Origin: Athripsodes cinereus
Taxonomy: Eukaryota; Arthropoda; Insecta; Trichoptera; Leptoceridae
Reading direction: 5' to 3'
Assembly: GCA_947579605.1 (NCBI GenBank)
Contig: OX388325.1
Location: 677,572 to 741,571 of the forward strand
Length of the DNA: 64,000 bases
The notes under the pieces were generated by a model, which saw only the letters and a list, made by a program, of their open reading frames with translations, made no database searches and had not been told where the DNA came from. A program made the translations under genes and the position numbers. This document shows positions 22,480 to 31,760 of this stretch, one piece after another. Every line of letters begins with the position of its first letter. Position 1 is the stretch's first letter.

Positions 22480-23714
22480 GCCTTTCCGTTTAGAATAACA
22501 CTAATAATAAGACCTACTTTTTCAAACTTTTTTATGAACTGTGACTGTTGTGTATATTGCATTATTTTATTTTTATTTCTGACGCGGATACATATTATTA
22601 TGTATCTGAGATTATGTGTTATAAGGTTTTTGTATTTAAATTTGAATTCTTGACACAGACAACTTTGTTGAAGATAGAACATTATCATGTACAGCTTCCT
22701 CGAGGTGCTATGGCACAAAGATGGCGCTTTAAATACTCTCCGTTATTATTATTAACACTGTTAAAGCAGTGATATGTTATACCTAGATTTGCAATATGAA
22801 TCTCAAACATGTACCATCAATAAAATATCTTTGCGGTCCTTGGTGCCGCAATTTTTAGTTTGAAAAAAAGCGACACACGTATAAATTGTTTGTAGATAAC
22901 AAGAGATAGACAATAATATGAGAATGGGGATTATTACAGACGTCAAAGGCCGGTAGAAAGAGATGAATATATACATAAGAAAAGAGATGAATATATATTA
23001 CTCAGGTATTGTACCTCGACGGGTGGGTACACATTTTTAGAGAATATTTGTATGACATTGCGAATCTAGTTGTAACATATCACTGTGTTAAAGACATACC
23101 TACGTTGTCTTTGTTCCGTTCAATAGTTAAACAATTTGAAATATTTATTTGTGGAATTGAAAATAGCTACATTAATTATTTTTCTATAACTATATATTCA
23201 ATTAATATATAAAGAGAACCGTGTATTTTTTATAGTTATTTGTTTGTGGAATTGACAGAGTGGCATTGATTGTGTCTATTACCAATAAAATCAAAATTTT
23301 CGTAATTTTCGACTTGTTGCGTTATGGAACTGGACCATCGCTATATAATTGTACCTATTTAGTAATAATTTTGCTAATTGCACTAAAAACATAATTAAAT
23401 TTGACACAACTATGTCATGTAATAAAAACTGCATCGTTGTACCTTTTAACATTGTCATTTTTCATGTCATTTAGATTTCTTTTGTCTTTTGTTTTGAATT
23501 ATTTTTGTCGCTGACGTGGTTATTTATTAATATTAATTAGGTTAAAAAAATAACTTTCAGATTAAACACCCGTAAACTATGAAATTCTGGATAATTTAGT
23601 GAAGTTTTTGAGGGAATTTAATTTAAGCATTCCAAATATTTTTGTGTGTGTTGACATCTACGTGATGGTAATTTTTTTTATTTTTTTTAAAGTTATAAGA
23701 TTTTGTCGTATCTC
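22480..23714. other. unassigned AT-rich sequence
   Basis: Only fragments are recognisable: a Repeat G end near 23285-23335 (TTCGACTTGTTGCGTTATGG). No splice-flanked coding stretch, no terminal repeats. Confidence 0.4.
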
Positions 23715-23950
23715 GTGGAGTCCCCCGGTAAAGAATAGATCTTCCACTCTTTTCTGTCATATCTTAAGAGTCCTGTAAGGTTTATTTATTTATTTATTTC
23801 TGAGGTGCACAACAAGGTTGAGTAAGAGAAATCGGCGAACATGATGAGAAACTGGATGAATCTAGAGGAAGCGAAAGAAGCATGTAAGGATAGATCTATA
23901 TGGCGTTCCGATCTCTCTGCCTACCCCTCCTGGGACACGACGTGAGCGTA
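23715..23950 (+). repeat. Repeat D start and LINE-A terminal fragment
   Basis: 23715-23785: CGTGGAGTCCCCCGGTAAAG (Repeat D start). 23815-23950: LINE-A end (AGAGAAATCGGCGAACATGA ... CTGCCTACCCCTCCTGGGAC), ending in a TAGATAGATA tail. Confidence 0.65.
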
Positions 23951-24134
23951 TAGATAGATATACAAAATGTACGTCAACTCAATCAACGGTCTCTTAGGTA
24001 TTAAACCATTCACAGACAACAAACACTATATGCACGATGATAGAATTATCATTCTTAAATACACTTTCGATTTCGCTTCAATCACTACTCTCTAGAATTA
24101 CGGTATTATAAATATATATACACACTATTATATT

Positions 24135-24136
24135 AA

Positions 24137-24169
<33 letters not shown>

Positions 24170-24172
24170 CAA
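24135..24172. repeat. (TA)n microsatellite
   Basis: About 15 TA units in a row; flanking sequence is also AT-rich. Confidence 0.9.
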
Positions 24173-24428
24173 AATCATCTATAATAATTTAATATCGGGG
24201 CTCTGTTCACACCGTGAAATTCACAAAGCGGATCGAAATCTAACGAAAAATTTGATGTATTCATGTTGGACTCAATTGAATTTCGTATATTTTTATTATG
24301 TACGTAACAGAATTAAAGTTTTTTCTTATATAATTCACACAGTTTGGTATTTATTACTACCTCCACGTAACTCAGGTGACTCTTTGTCTATTTATGACAA
24401 CTAAATATATGTTTCAAAGTTTTATTAG

Positions 24429-24519
24429 TTACTTTATATAGTGACCTCTAGGTTTCGACATGCAATGTCTTTTTCAACTAAACCTATGCCGAAACCTAGG
24501 TCCCTATATAATAAAGTAA
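24429..24519. mobile_element. short snap-back element with hammerhead-like remnants
   Basis: Left arm TTACTTTATATAGTGACCTC and right arm GGTCCCTATATAATAAAGTAA are inverted repeats. On the minus strand a stem-loop GAC ATTGCAT GTC is followed by GAA, then ACCTAGAGGT (nearly palindromic) and C. On the right arm GAA is followed by the perfect palindrome ACCTAGGT and C. The upstream core is degenerate (UUGAAAA). Confidence 0.5.
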
Positions 24520-24679
24520 ATATTAAAACAAATGGACCTTTAAAGCATACGGAGAGAATAACTTGAATGTTTATCAGTCTGTTGACTACTTCATTTTGTA
24601 AGATATGCATTGATAGTATAATATAGTATAATATGTACATGGCATTTTCATAGATTTTTCGTCATCATTATCAATACCT

Positions 24680-24800
24680 TCACGGCATCTCCCACAAGTG
24701 GGGTAGCCAGCGGACCAACTGCTTGTAATAAACATGATAATCGTCCTCTCCATGCCAATAATAGTTAAGACATTCAGGATGGGTGGCATGCTTCATCGCT
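24680..24800 (-). repeat. Repeat D copy
   Basis: CACAAGTGGGGTAGCCAGCG, then AAGACATTCAGGATGGGTGG: Repeat D in minus orientation. Confidence 0.7.
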
Positions 24801-25296
24801 GAAATTAGGATGTAAAAATTCATAAAACATTCACTGTGTCGGTGTTTAGGTTGTAGAATTCCATAACAAAATTATAAAACAAATGTTTTATTCAACTAAA
24901 ATATGTTTTATTGTCGAGAAAGAAGTCTTTCATCTTTTAAGGACATTGTCAATCCTTATGGAGATAATACTTTGGGAGATTGACAATTTCCTTATAAGAC
25001 GAAAGACTTCTCTCTAAACCATGGGTGGCCAACCTTTTCGGCAGCCGGGCCAAATTTCAGAAAGAGATTTCCTACGGGCCACACAACAATATACTCCAAA
25101 TATGGAACATTTGATAATTTTACTTCACCTTAAAATTTCTACCCCCCCGTCGCCAAATTTTCAAAATGGTACCTTCATTTAGGCATTTGAAATGTTTGGT
25201 AAACTCTTCGGTTTTAAATTATCAAATAAAATAAAATAAATATTTATTATTTTTTTTTTTTATTTTTGTTTCGTGTTACTGTTGAGTAAGACTAAC

Positions 25297-25339
25297 GCAC
25301 GACCGGTTTCGCGGACTCCGAGTTCGCATCATCAGGTGC
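25297..25339 (-). ncRNA. hammerhead-ribozyme-like module in the PLE 3' region
   Basis: On the minus strand: GCAC, then CUGAUGA, U, a stem II GCG...CGC with an inner ACU/AGU hairpin, GAA, ACCGGU (self-complementary stem III), C, GUGC. GCAC and GUGC can form a 4-bp stem I around the expected cleavage site after C. All hammerhead core residues are present; one extra U lies before stem II. PLEs are known to carry hammerhead motifs with minimal stem III, so the identification is supported by context. Activity is not shown. Confidence 0.65.
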
Positions 25340-25387
25340 TGATCTATACTGAATTAAAACAAAACAAATACAAAAGTTCGTTAGGGT

Positions 25388-25918
25388 TTACAGTGAGGGT
25401 GTAGGGGTAGGCGGGGTCGTGTTGGTTTCAGGCGTGGAGTTCTTGGAATATGAGATGGGGAATAGTTGTAGTAAGGGAGATGAATTCGGAAGATTATTAT
25501 TATTAATAGCTGTTTTAGTCGAGTTATTATTTTTATTAATTTCTATTGCTTCCAGTGCTGTCAAAGTTGGTCGGTATGTGTGTGTATGTAATAATTTTAA
25601 ACTATGGTTGCTAAAAGAGTGGTCAGTTTCTATTATATGGTTTGCAAATTCAGAGAAGTTGTTGTTGGTAATACATCGTCGGTGCTCGTCAATTCTAGTT
25701 TTTAAGTTCCTAAACGTCTGTCCTATATATACTTTATTACAATCCCCACATTTAATTTCGTACACCCCGCTTTTCTTTAGAATGTCCGTCTTTGATTTAG
25801 AGTTGGCTAATAAGTTGGCAAGTTTGTTGTTCGTGTAGAAGGCTGGTCGAATTATGTCGGGAAATAGTTTCGTTAATTGTTTAGACAACTCTCCTATGTA
25901 CAATATTTTTTTCTCCAA
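25388..25918 (-). CDS. PLE GIY-YIG endonuclease frame
   Basis: About 170 residues from the frame overlap to the stop at 25388. It holds GVYEIKCGDC (GIY analogue with a Cys pair), VYIGQTFRNLKTRIDEH (YIG analogue and the conserved Arg), then HIIETDHSF and ALEAIEINKN, which contributes the catalytic-type Glu. These are the expected positions of a PLE GIY-YIG domain, which nicks target DNA for priming. There is no ATG start: it lies in the -1 frame of the RT gene and begins around the A7 run, so it must be expressed by frameshift or be disconnected by an indel. The C-terminus is Thr/Pro-rich. Confidence 0.85.
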   Translation of the reverse strand: MEKKILYIGELSKQLTKLFPDIIRPAFYTNNKLANLLANSKSKTDILKKSGVYEIKCGDCNKVYIGQTFRNLKTRIDEHRRCITNNNFSEFANHIIETDHSFSNHSLKLLHTHTYRPTLTALEAIEINKNNNSTKTAINNNNLPNSSPLLQLFPISYSKNSTPETNTTPPTPTPSL

Positions 25919-27621
25919 GCTCTATTAGGTGTATCTTTAGTATTGTAAGTGTGGTAAATAAATTGTCTATACAGTCGAGTCTTCTGTTTATTATTTACTA
26001 GGTGGTCTATCAAGTTAGTGTTATAACCGTTATTTATCGCGATTTGTTTGATAGTGTTTAGTTCGTTATTATAGTTGACAGTATTAAGTGGAGTTGAAAC
26101 AAGTCTGTCAGTCATAAAGTGGAAGCTTGAATGTTTGTGTGACAGAGGGTGGTTAGAAGTGGAGTGAATAATCGAGTCAGTATGTGTCGGTTTTCTATAT
26201 ATGTTGAAGTCAATTTTATTGTTGATGATTTTTAGAGTGAGGTCTAGGTAATTAAGTGTGTTATCGGGATTGGATTCTAACGTAAATTTTATATTGGGAT
26301 GTAGATTGTTGATGTACAAAAGCAGAGAGTCAAGAAGCCGGTCAGTGCCCTTAAATATACACAGAACATCGTCTACATATCTAACCCACTTTACAATGTT
26401 ATTCTTAAGAGAAAAATGATCAGAATTAAACAAATTGTTTTCAAGGTTATTTAAAAATATTTCTGAAATAATCGGACTCACCGGTGACCCCATTGCTAAT
26501 CCAGAAGGCTGAGAATAATAATTATTATCGAATTCAAAATAGTTTTGATCGACACAAGTGTTAAACATTCTAATCATTTCTTCTTTTACACTATCGTCTA
26601 GCGGTGATTTGTTCAATAAATCTACAAACACAACTCTGCTATCATCAATGGGTATATTAGTGAAGAGATTTATGATATCGAACGAAACAAGTTTACAATT
26701 ATGTGGGACTTCAAAGTTATCTAATAGGTCAATAAGTTCTTTACTATTCTTAATACTATAAGTGGGTTGAAATATATCATATGTTAATATTTTTTGATTT
26801 AACAATTTACATAGTTTATAAGAGGGGGCAGAATAATACGAGACAACAGGTCTGATAGGTTTGTTTACTTTGTGAGTTTTGGGTAAACCATATAGTTTAG
26901 GTGCTTGAGGATTAGATTGGCATAAAAATTTACTAGTACAAATGATAGGACATTTTTTAATTGTATCTTTAATATTAGCCTGGTATCGGGATGTGGGATC
27001 AGATTTCAAAAGGGCAAAATTATTGTCTGTAAGAAATTGGTGCACTTTGTTTTTGTAATCCGCCGTGTCAAGAATCACTATGCTATGTCCTTTATCCGCT
27101 CGCGTGAGTGTCAGTTGGTTATCTTCTAATGATTTCCTGATATTTCTCGCGGTTTTCAGTTCCGGTGTGGTGGTGCTGGTTTGGTTGAAAGGAGATTTCT
27201 TTATGGTGTCCGCACAGTTGTATTTAATTACAGTTGGTAGTTTATAAAGTGCAGTTTCAGTGTCAGCTGCCAATTGGATGATAGATTTTTCACTCACGTT
27301 GTGCAGATTATATTTTAGACCTTTTTGTAATAGTTTATTTTCATCTGGTGTGAAATTATGATCGGAAAGGTTAATAACACGTTCACTAAACTTGTGATTA
27401 CTGTATACCTGATTATTATGATTTTGTGTTGTAGCGTGAGTTGGTTGTGATAGTTTTAAGTTAAATAGTTTCTTGTCCAGTCTTTCTTTTGTTTTAGAAC
27501 CATTAATATAAACTAGATATCTTACTTTGTCATCGAGTAAATCCCACTCCACAGGGTGTAATTTATATGTAAGTTCACTATGCAGCACTTTAATTAACAA
27601 TTTAATATTATTCCTAGTCAT
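25894..27621 (-). CDS. PLE reverse transcriptase frame
   Basis: 575 codons from ATG at 27621 to TAG at 25894. Features in order: N-terminal LSDHNFTPDENKLLQKGL (about 84-102), TRADKGHSIVILD (about 173), PKLYGLPKTHK (about 245), IRPVVSYYSAPSYKL, SFDIINLFTNIP (motif A, about 320), GLAMGSPVSPIISEIF (about 380), catalytic YVDD (about 418), LNYLDLTLKI and YRKPTHTDS. These are standard PLE RT motifs, and the palm acidic residues are present. The frame ends in ...AWRKKYCT at an A AAA AAA heptamer, where the nuclease continues in the -1 frame. The frame is otherwise intact, so the copy is young. RT would reverse transcribe the element RNA on nicked target DNA. Confidence 0.92.
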   Translation of the reverse strand: MTRNNIKLLIKVLHSELTYKLHPVEWDLLDDKVRYLVYINGSKTKERLDKKLFNLKLSQPTHATTQNHNNQVYSNHKFSERVINLSDHNFTPDENKLLQKGLKYNLHNVSEKSIIQLAADTETALYKLPTVIKYNCADTIKKSPFNQTSTTTPELKTARNIRKSLEDNQLTLTRADKGHSIVILDTADYKNKVHQFLTDNNFALLKSDPTSRYQANIKDTIKKCPIICTSKFLCQSNPQAPKLYGLPKTHKVNKPIRPVVSYYSAPSYKLCKLLNQKILTYDIFQPTYSIKNSKELIDLLDNFEVPHNCKLVSFDIINLFTNIPIDDSRVVFVDLLNKSPLDDSVKEEMIRMFNTCVDQNYFEFDNNYYSQPSGLAMGSPVSPIISEIFLNNLENNLFNSDHFSLKNNIVKWVRYVDDVLCIFKGTDRLLDSLLLYINNLHPNIKFTLESNPDNTLNYLDLTLKIINNKIDFNIYRKPTHTDSIIHSTSNHPLSHKHSSFHFMTDRLVSTPLNTVNYNNELNTIKQIAINNGYNTNLIDHLVNNKQKTRLYRQFIYHTYNTKDTPNRAWRKKYCT

Positions 27622-27879
27622 AAAAAGGTTTTTGATTTCTTGTTTAAGCCAATTTAACTTCGGTTTTCTTTAAGAATATTTTCTCCAAAAAATTTTTTTT
27701 CAAAAAAGTAACAGATACTGGTACCGACTATTATATTTATTTATAATTTACTATATTTAATATAAGTGTTTATACTTCGCGGGCCGCGGGTTGGCCACCC
27801 TTGCTCTAAACAATAAAACATACATATTATTATAGTAGAAGAAAATATTTGTTTTTTAATTTCTTCTTACGAATATTTG

Positions 27880-28100
27880 CCTTTTACAGGACACTCAAAA
27901 ACTTACATAAAAGAGTGGGAGACTAATTCTAAAAATAAAAAAATTAAGACATTTTACATGTTAAATTCAGCGTTGAGGTTTGCCACCCATCCTGAATGTC
28001 TTGATTGTATATTGGCACGGAGAGGACAGCATGCATTTTTATCATATACAGCTGGTCTGCTGGCTACCCCACTTCTGGGATATGCCGTGATGGTATAGAT
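27880..28100 (+). repeat. Repeat D copy
   Basis: TTTTACAGGACACTCAAAAA, GTTTGCCACCCATCCTGAAT, AGCTGGTCTGCTGGCTACCC, ending in GATGGTATAGATAGATAG. It borders the right end of the fold-back nest. Confidence 0.75.
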
Positions 28101-28114
28101 AGATAGACATAATT

Positions 28115-28702
28115 CTTTACTGAGGACTTAGCGGTATGATTTTTTTTTAGTATCCGACAGCGTACAATGAAATTTTCTCTAATGTGAAAAGTGTTAAATC
28201 GGAGATATATCGAAATTTATTTAATAGTAACGGTGTATTGACGTACTTTTATATATTGTAAAGTTATATAATTAATATTTTTATATACACCTAGTTTTCG
28301 TTACCAGCGTGGATTTACTCGAGGTCGCTAAGAAATAAACATTTAATTAATTAATTTATACTTATATATATTTTTTTTAAAAAGATATATCTGGGTTTTT
28401 GTTATAACCCCAAATACAACCTTATACACCTTTCACAGTAAGCTACTAAAAGCTTTTGTCGTGAAAGGGGAGCTTGCCGGCACCTGGTATCGAACCACGG
28501 ACCCCATGTTCACGAGGCCGAGACTCTACCTCCAGGCTACCGACGAACTATCCACGGCGTGAGCCTTATACGTGTTTAAAAATACACAAACAAATTATAC
28601 AAATCAAATTTCTCATTCACAACACAGTTGGAGACAAAAAATTGGCGAAGAACATAACACAAAAGGGAATCAATTCATAATACCGCTAAGTCCTCAGTAA
28701 AG
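28115..28702. mobile_element. MITE with perfect 23-bp terminal inverted repeats, containing SINE1 and a LINE-P end
   Basis: CTTTACTGAGGACTTAGCGG... at 28115-28137 is exactly inverted at 28680-28702. Inside are a SINE1 copy in minus orientation (about 28376-28555, B box read as GGTTCGATACC) and a LINE-P 3' end (about 28556-28679). TSD not resolved; superfamily unknown. Confidence 0.75.
28376..28555 (-). mobile_element. SINE1 copy
   Basis: Minus strand: head TCGTCGGTAGCCTGGAGG, polymerase III B box in GGTTCGATACC, then body to ATATATC and an A-rich end. tRNA-derived SINE nested in the MITE at 28115-28702. Confidence 0.8.
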
Positions 28703-28911
28703 TGACAAATACCAAAAAAAATGGGGGGAAATTATTAAGAAATTGGCAACACAGTGATGTGAACATTTTTGACAGTTCTATCATGATCACAGCCTGCCTC
28801 ACTCTGTGCTGAGTCTCGATCTCTCGCATATCTCCGACAAATAAGATGGTAATACACCCTTCAAAGCCGAAAACACCACCACACATACATATCTTGTACT
28901 ACACTCGTTGC

Positions 28912-29240
28912 TTTGCTTTTAACCAATGTAAGTTGTGCAAGAGAGGATATAGTATGTAATGTGCTCAAATCTTCGACCTCTCAGGAGAAGTCTTGCAGCA
29001 GCATTGAATACAGCCTGGATCCTATTCAGCTGCACCATAGGAAGACCAAAGTACAGGCTGTTACAATAATCCAGTCTGGAGACGACCAAGGCATTAACAA
29101 GTGTTCTTGATGCATCCAGTGAAGGACAATCTCGGACTCTTCTTATCTGTCTCAGGCAATAGAAGCTAGAACTCATTATCCCAGATGTTTGGGTGTTATT
29201 AAGTGAAAAGAACAATTTGTAAAATATATAAGTCAAATGT
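28912..29240 (-). pseudogene. L2-like LINE fragment (RT thumb region)
   Basis: Minus strand reads LRQIRRVRDCPSLDASRTLV, NALVVSRLDYCNSLYFGLP, and NRIQAVFNAAARLLLRGRRF. The SRLDYCN and QxVxNAAARL segments are diagnostic of L2/CR1-type RT C-termini. It is truncated at both ends and lacks the terminal WNxLP block. Confidence 0.8.
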
Positions 29241-29495
29241 GGTAAGTTTTAGAATAACCTCCTCCCCTCATATCAGCATTTCATTGCTGTTTGGGGAAGA
29301 CACAATGTTTTTTTTTTGTTATTTACATAGATTACCTGTGTGTATTATGCTTCGTTCACTTTGAGAGAATTGATAATAAATAAATAAATACTTTAGTTGA
29401 AAAAACAGTATTTCTGATTTTTTAACACAAAACTCACATTTTTCGTTTAATAACTTTGTTCTCGCATGCAAGCGATATGAATAGGTATATATTAT

Positions 29496-29922
29496 CAGTG
29501 GCGAAACTAGACTTTTCACATCGGACATGCTTTTTACAAACAATGGTACTATTTCACTTCCAAACGAGTGGATGTCCTTGACAACAAACGAATATATAAA
29601 TTTACCTAATTTTATATGTAGGTACGTGTTTTTCCAAGATACTCAACAATAGCCAAGATTTTCAATCTGGAAATCGGAAGTTATCAGAAATTTTTGTGCC
29701 GATAGATTAGAACACTACACAAAAACAAACGGATAAGTGAACCAATCAATGTTTTAGATATTAAATTTGTATGTTGAGACTTAACTGAAGTTCCTGCGAA
29801 ATGTGTCCTGGCCATGGCAAAAGATTCAAAAGAAGGTTAACGTTAATAATATCATTTTTAAATATTTTTTTTTAGTTTAAGGCATGTGTTGCATATTTGC
29901 ATGTATGAAAGGCACGCCACTG
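29496..29922. mobile_element. hAT-like miniature element
   Basis: Starts CAGTGGCGAAACTAG and ends ATGAAAGGCACGCCACTG. Flanks share GTATATATT (29485- and 29923-), consistent with a slightly shifted 8-bp duplication. 427 bp, no transposase. A related end is at about 39923. Confidence 0.65.
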
Positions 29923-30084
29923 GTATATATTGACATATAGACAGACACAAATTTAATATATATTTTAGATTATAAATACTTAGTAGCAAGTACATACATA
30001 CCAGAATCAGCTGATCAAATGAAATCATTAGAGATACCAAATAATTGTTAAATATGGAAATTTAACACAACCATGCAACTATCT

Positions 30085-30230
30085 ATTTATCCATCTATAC
30101 CATCACGACACGTAGGTACCTCAAGTGGGGTAGCCAGCGAACTAAATATACCGCATGTAATCAAAATGCATGACAAGCCTCGTGTAATAAACATGCAAGC
30201 TGTCCTCCGAATAAAGCATATAACCTAAAC
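30085..30230 (-). repeat. Repeat D copy
   Basis: CATCTATACCATCACGACAC, CAAGTGGGGTAGCCAGCGAA, then AAACATGCAAGCTGTCCTCC. Confidence 0.6.
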
Positions 30231-30415
30231 CGCATGGCCAATACCAAGAGTCCAGTCCCGCCACTGGTAATTAATTTCATTGAATTTATTAGTCAAATTG
30301 ATTCACAATGGACCTTGTAGGAACTGGTTTTAACGTCATGAAGGCGTTTTTAATAATAAGTAGATATTAAGCTAGAACAAGAGCGTATAACCCAAAATGA
30401 CATTTTAATTAAAAA

Positions 30416-30590
30416 AAAAGAAGATATACCTATATCTGGTTTATTATAAACCCAAATACAACCTTATACACCTTTCACACTAAGCTAAAAGCTTATGCAG
30501 TGAAAGGGGAGTTTACCGGCACCTGGGATTGAACCACGGACCCCTTGTTCACGAGGCCGAGACTCTACCTCCAGGCTACCGACGAACTTT
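30416..30590 (-). mobile_element. SINE1 copy
   Basis: Minus strand begins TTCGTCGGTAGCCTGGAGGT; B box region GGTTCAATCCC; ends in ATATATC-like sequence and T/A stretch. Nearly full length. Confidence 0.85.
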
Positions 30591-30654
30591 ATTTTACATT
30601 CATATACATAAAGGTTACTTTATAACGTAAGCGATGAAAAAATATCTGGTCAAC

Positions 30655-30970
30655 GCTGCGCCATAATTATTACAGGCATAAATGTAGTATTACTTGGATC
30701 ACTAGCTCACGTCCGAAGCATCCAACGAACCTCTTGAACCTGAGAGCTTCGGAAGGTTCCCCAGACGCAACAGGAAGAGCCCGATAGACAAGGTCCCAGG
30801 AAGAGGGAAACCCAAGCACACACAGAATATGTGTATAATGTTTTTTTTAAAAGATGTATCTGGGTTTTGTTATAAACCCAAATATAATCTTATACCTACA
30901 CCTTTCACAGTAAGCTTAAAGCTTCGTGAAAGAGGATTTTGTCGGCACCTGGGATCGAACCACGGAAATT
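30655..30970 (-). repeat. LINE-L 3' UTR fragment and truncated SINE1
   Basis: 30655-30825 matches, inverted, the LINE-L block at 42.35-42.48 kb (CAGGCATAAATG, TTACTTGGATCAC). 30830-30970 is a SINE1 copy in minus orientation lacking its head. Confidence 0.6.
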
Positions 30971-31089
30971 ACATATTATTGAGAAAAAGCTGTTTAAGTA
31001 TACCAAAGTTTTAAATTTTATATCTTTGAATGTTACTAACATTAGATCTCATGATATCATGGTTGACGTTGAACGAATTCAAATGTCGG

Positions 31090-31760
31090 AGGTAATACTC
31101 TTGCCTTTGAGTCACTAGGTCCTTGGTCCTTGGTTCGATTCCCGGCCAGGGATTAAACGAAGAATGACCTTTTTCAAAACGCTTTGGGTCTTGGTGTTAC
31201 ATGTATGTGTTTAATAATAATAATAATATTAACACTTTATTGATCAAAAGAAATCATGAGCGATTGGCGAGCTTGTTGCCTGGAGGCAATATCTTCCAGC
31301 TAACCAAAATAATGTGTGATATTATGTTGACAATGTGTGTAATTAATACTAAATGTGAACAGTCAATACTAAACTTAATTATAACTAATTACATTCTTAG
31401 TCCTAAGTAGAACATTATATATGTCATGTTTCCTGTAATGAATACTACAAAATTAAGGATTAAGGCTTAAGGCACGGGAAGGATCTATTTAGGATAAGTC
31501 TATGGATTTTAGGTTATTTTTAAAAATGTGTAGCGTAGGGGAGTTTCTGATATTGCAAGGTAGATTATTCCACATTTCAATTGCATGAGTCGTAATAAAT
31601 GATGAACTGAAGAAGGTTGTGATGTTGTGGGCAGGGTTGGCAAGTAACTGGTTATTCTGAGATCTCAGAGGACGTCCATGTGAAGACAAGATTCATAATA
31701 ATATTACAATTTGGGACTAGCTCGATCTGTGTTTATTGTCTATACATGTTATGTTGTTTT
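31090..31760 (+). mobile_element. SINE3 copy split by a LINE-C insertion
   Basis: Head with TCTTGCCTTTGAGTCACTAG and B box GGTTCGATTCCC at 31090-31205; tail TTTGGGACTAGCTCGATCTG at about 31700-31760. LINE-C (31210-31690) lies between. The uninterrupted copy is at 47345-47600. Confidence 0.82.
31210..31690 (-). pseudogene. LINE-C C-terminus and 3' UTR
   Basis: Minus strand 31689-31489 encodes SSHGRPLRSQNNQLLANPAH, then FITTHAIEMWNNLPCNIRNS and HIFKNNLKSIDLS with stop: the end of a Jockey/CR1-like polyprotein (hallmark WNxLP..IR..xxxFKxxLK). The 3' UTR carries GATCAATAAAGTGTT-type sequence and a (TTA)n tail. The frame is intact to the stop, so the insertion is recent; it is severely 5'-truncated. 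Confidence 0.82.

Larger units (their letters stand above)
25216..27657 (-). mobile_element. Penelope-like element, nearly full length
   Basis: Minus-strand retroelement with an RT frame, a GIY-YIG frame and a 3' region with a hammerhead-like module. The 10-bp CTTCGGTTTT occurs at 25206-25215 and 27658-27667 and is a plausible target-site duplication. The 5' UTR is only about 36 bp before the first ATG, so the element may be slightly 5'-truncated. The 3' side is A-rich on the element strand. This orientation and gene order (RT then GIY-YIG) are those of EN-positive PLEs. Confidence 0.88.
25020..27803. mobile_element. hAT-like miniature element carrying a PLE insertion
   Basis: Ends CATGGGTGGCCAACC ... 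GGTTGGCCACCCTTG. Exact 8-bp duplication CTCTAAAC at 25012-25019 and 27804-27811. Without the inner PLE it would be about 330 bp and have no transposase. Confidence 0.9.
24835..27866. mobile_element. fold-back family F element, outermost of a three-level nest
   Basis: Left arm (TGTCGGTGTTTAGG, TAGAATTCCATAAC, TATGTTTTATTGTCGAG, AGAAGTCTTTCATC, GACATTGTCAATC at 24835-24955) is inverted at 24979-25019 (GATTGACAATTTCC, GACGAAAGACTTCTCTCTAAAC) and continues after the insertion at 27804 (CTCTAAACAATAAAACATA). Removing 25020-27811 restores a continuous right arm. Confidence 0.8.

Noticed and set aside
25419..25838. Plus-strand 139-residue protein
   Set aside because: It is the antisense shadow of the PLE GIY-YIG frame.
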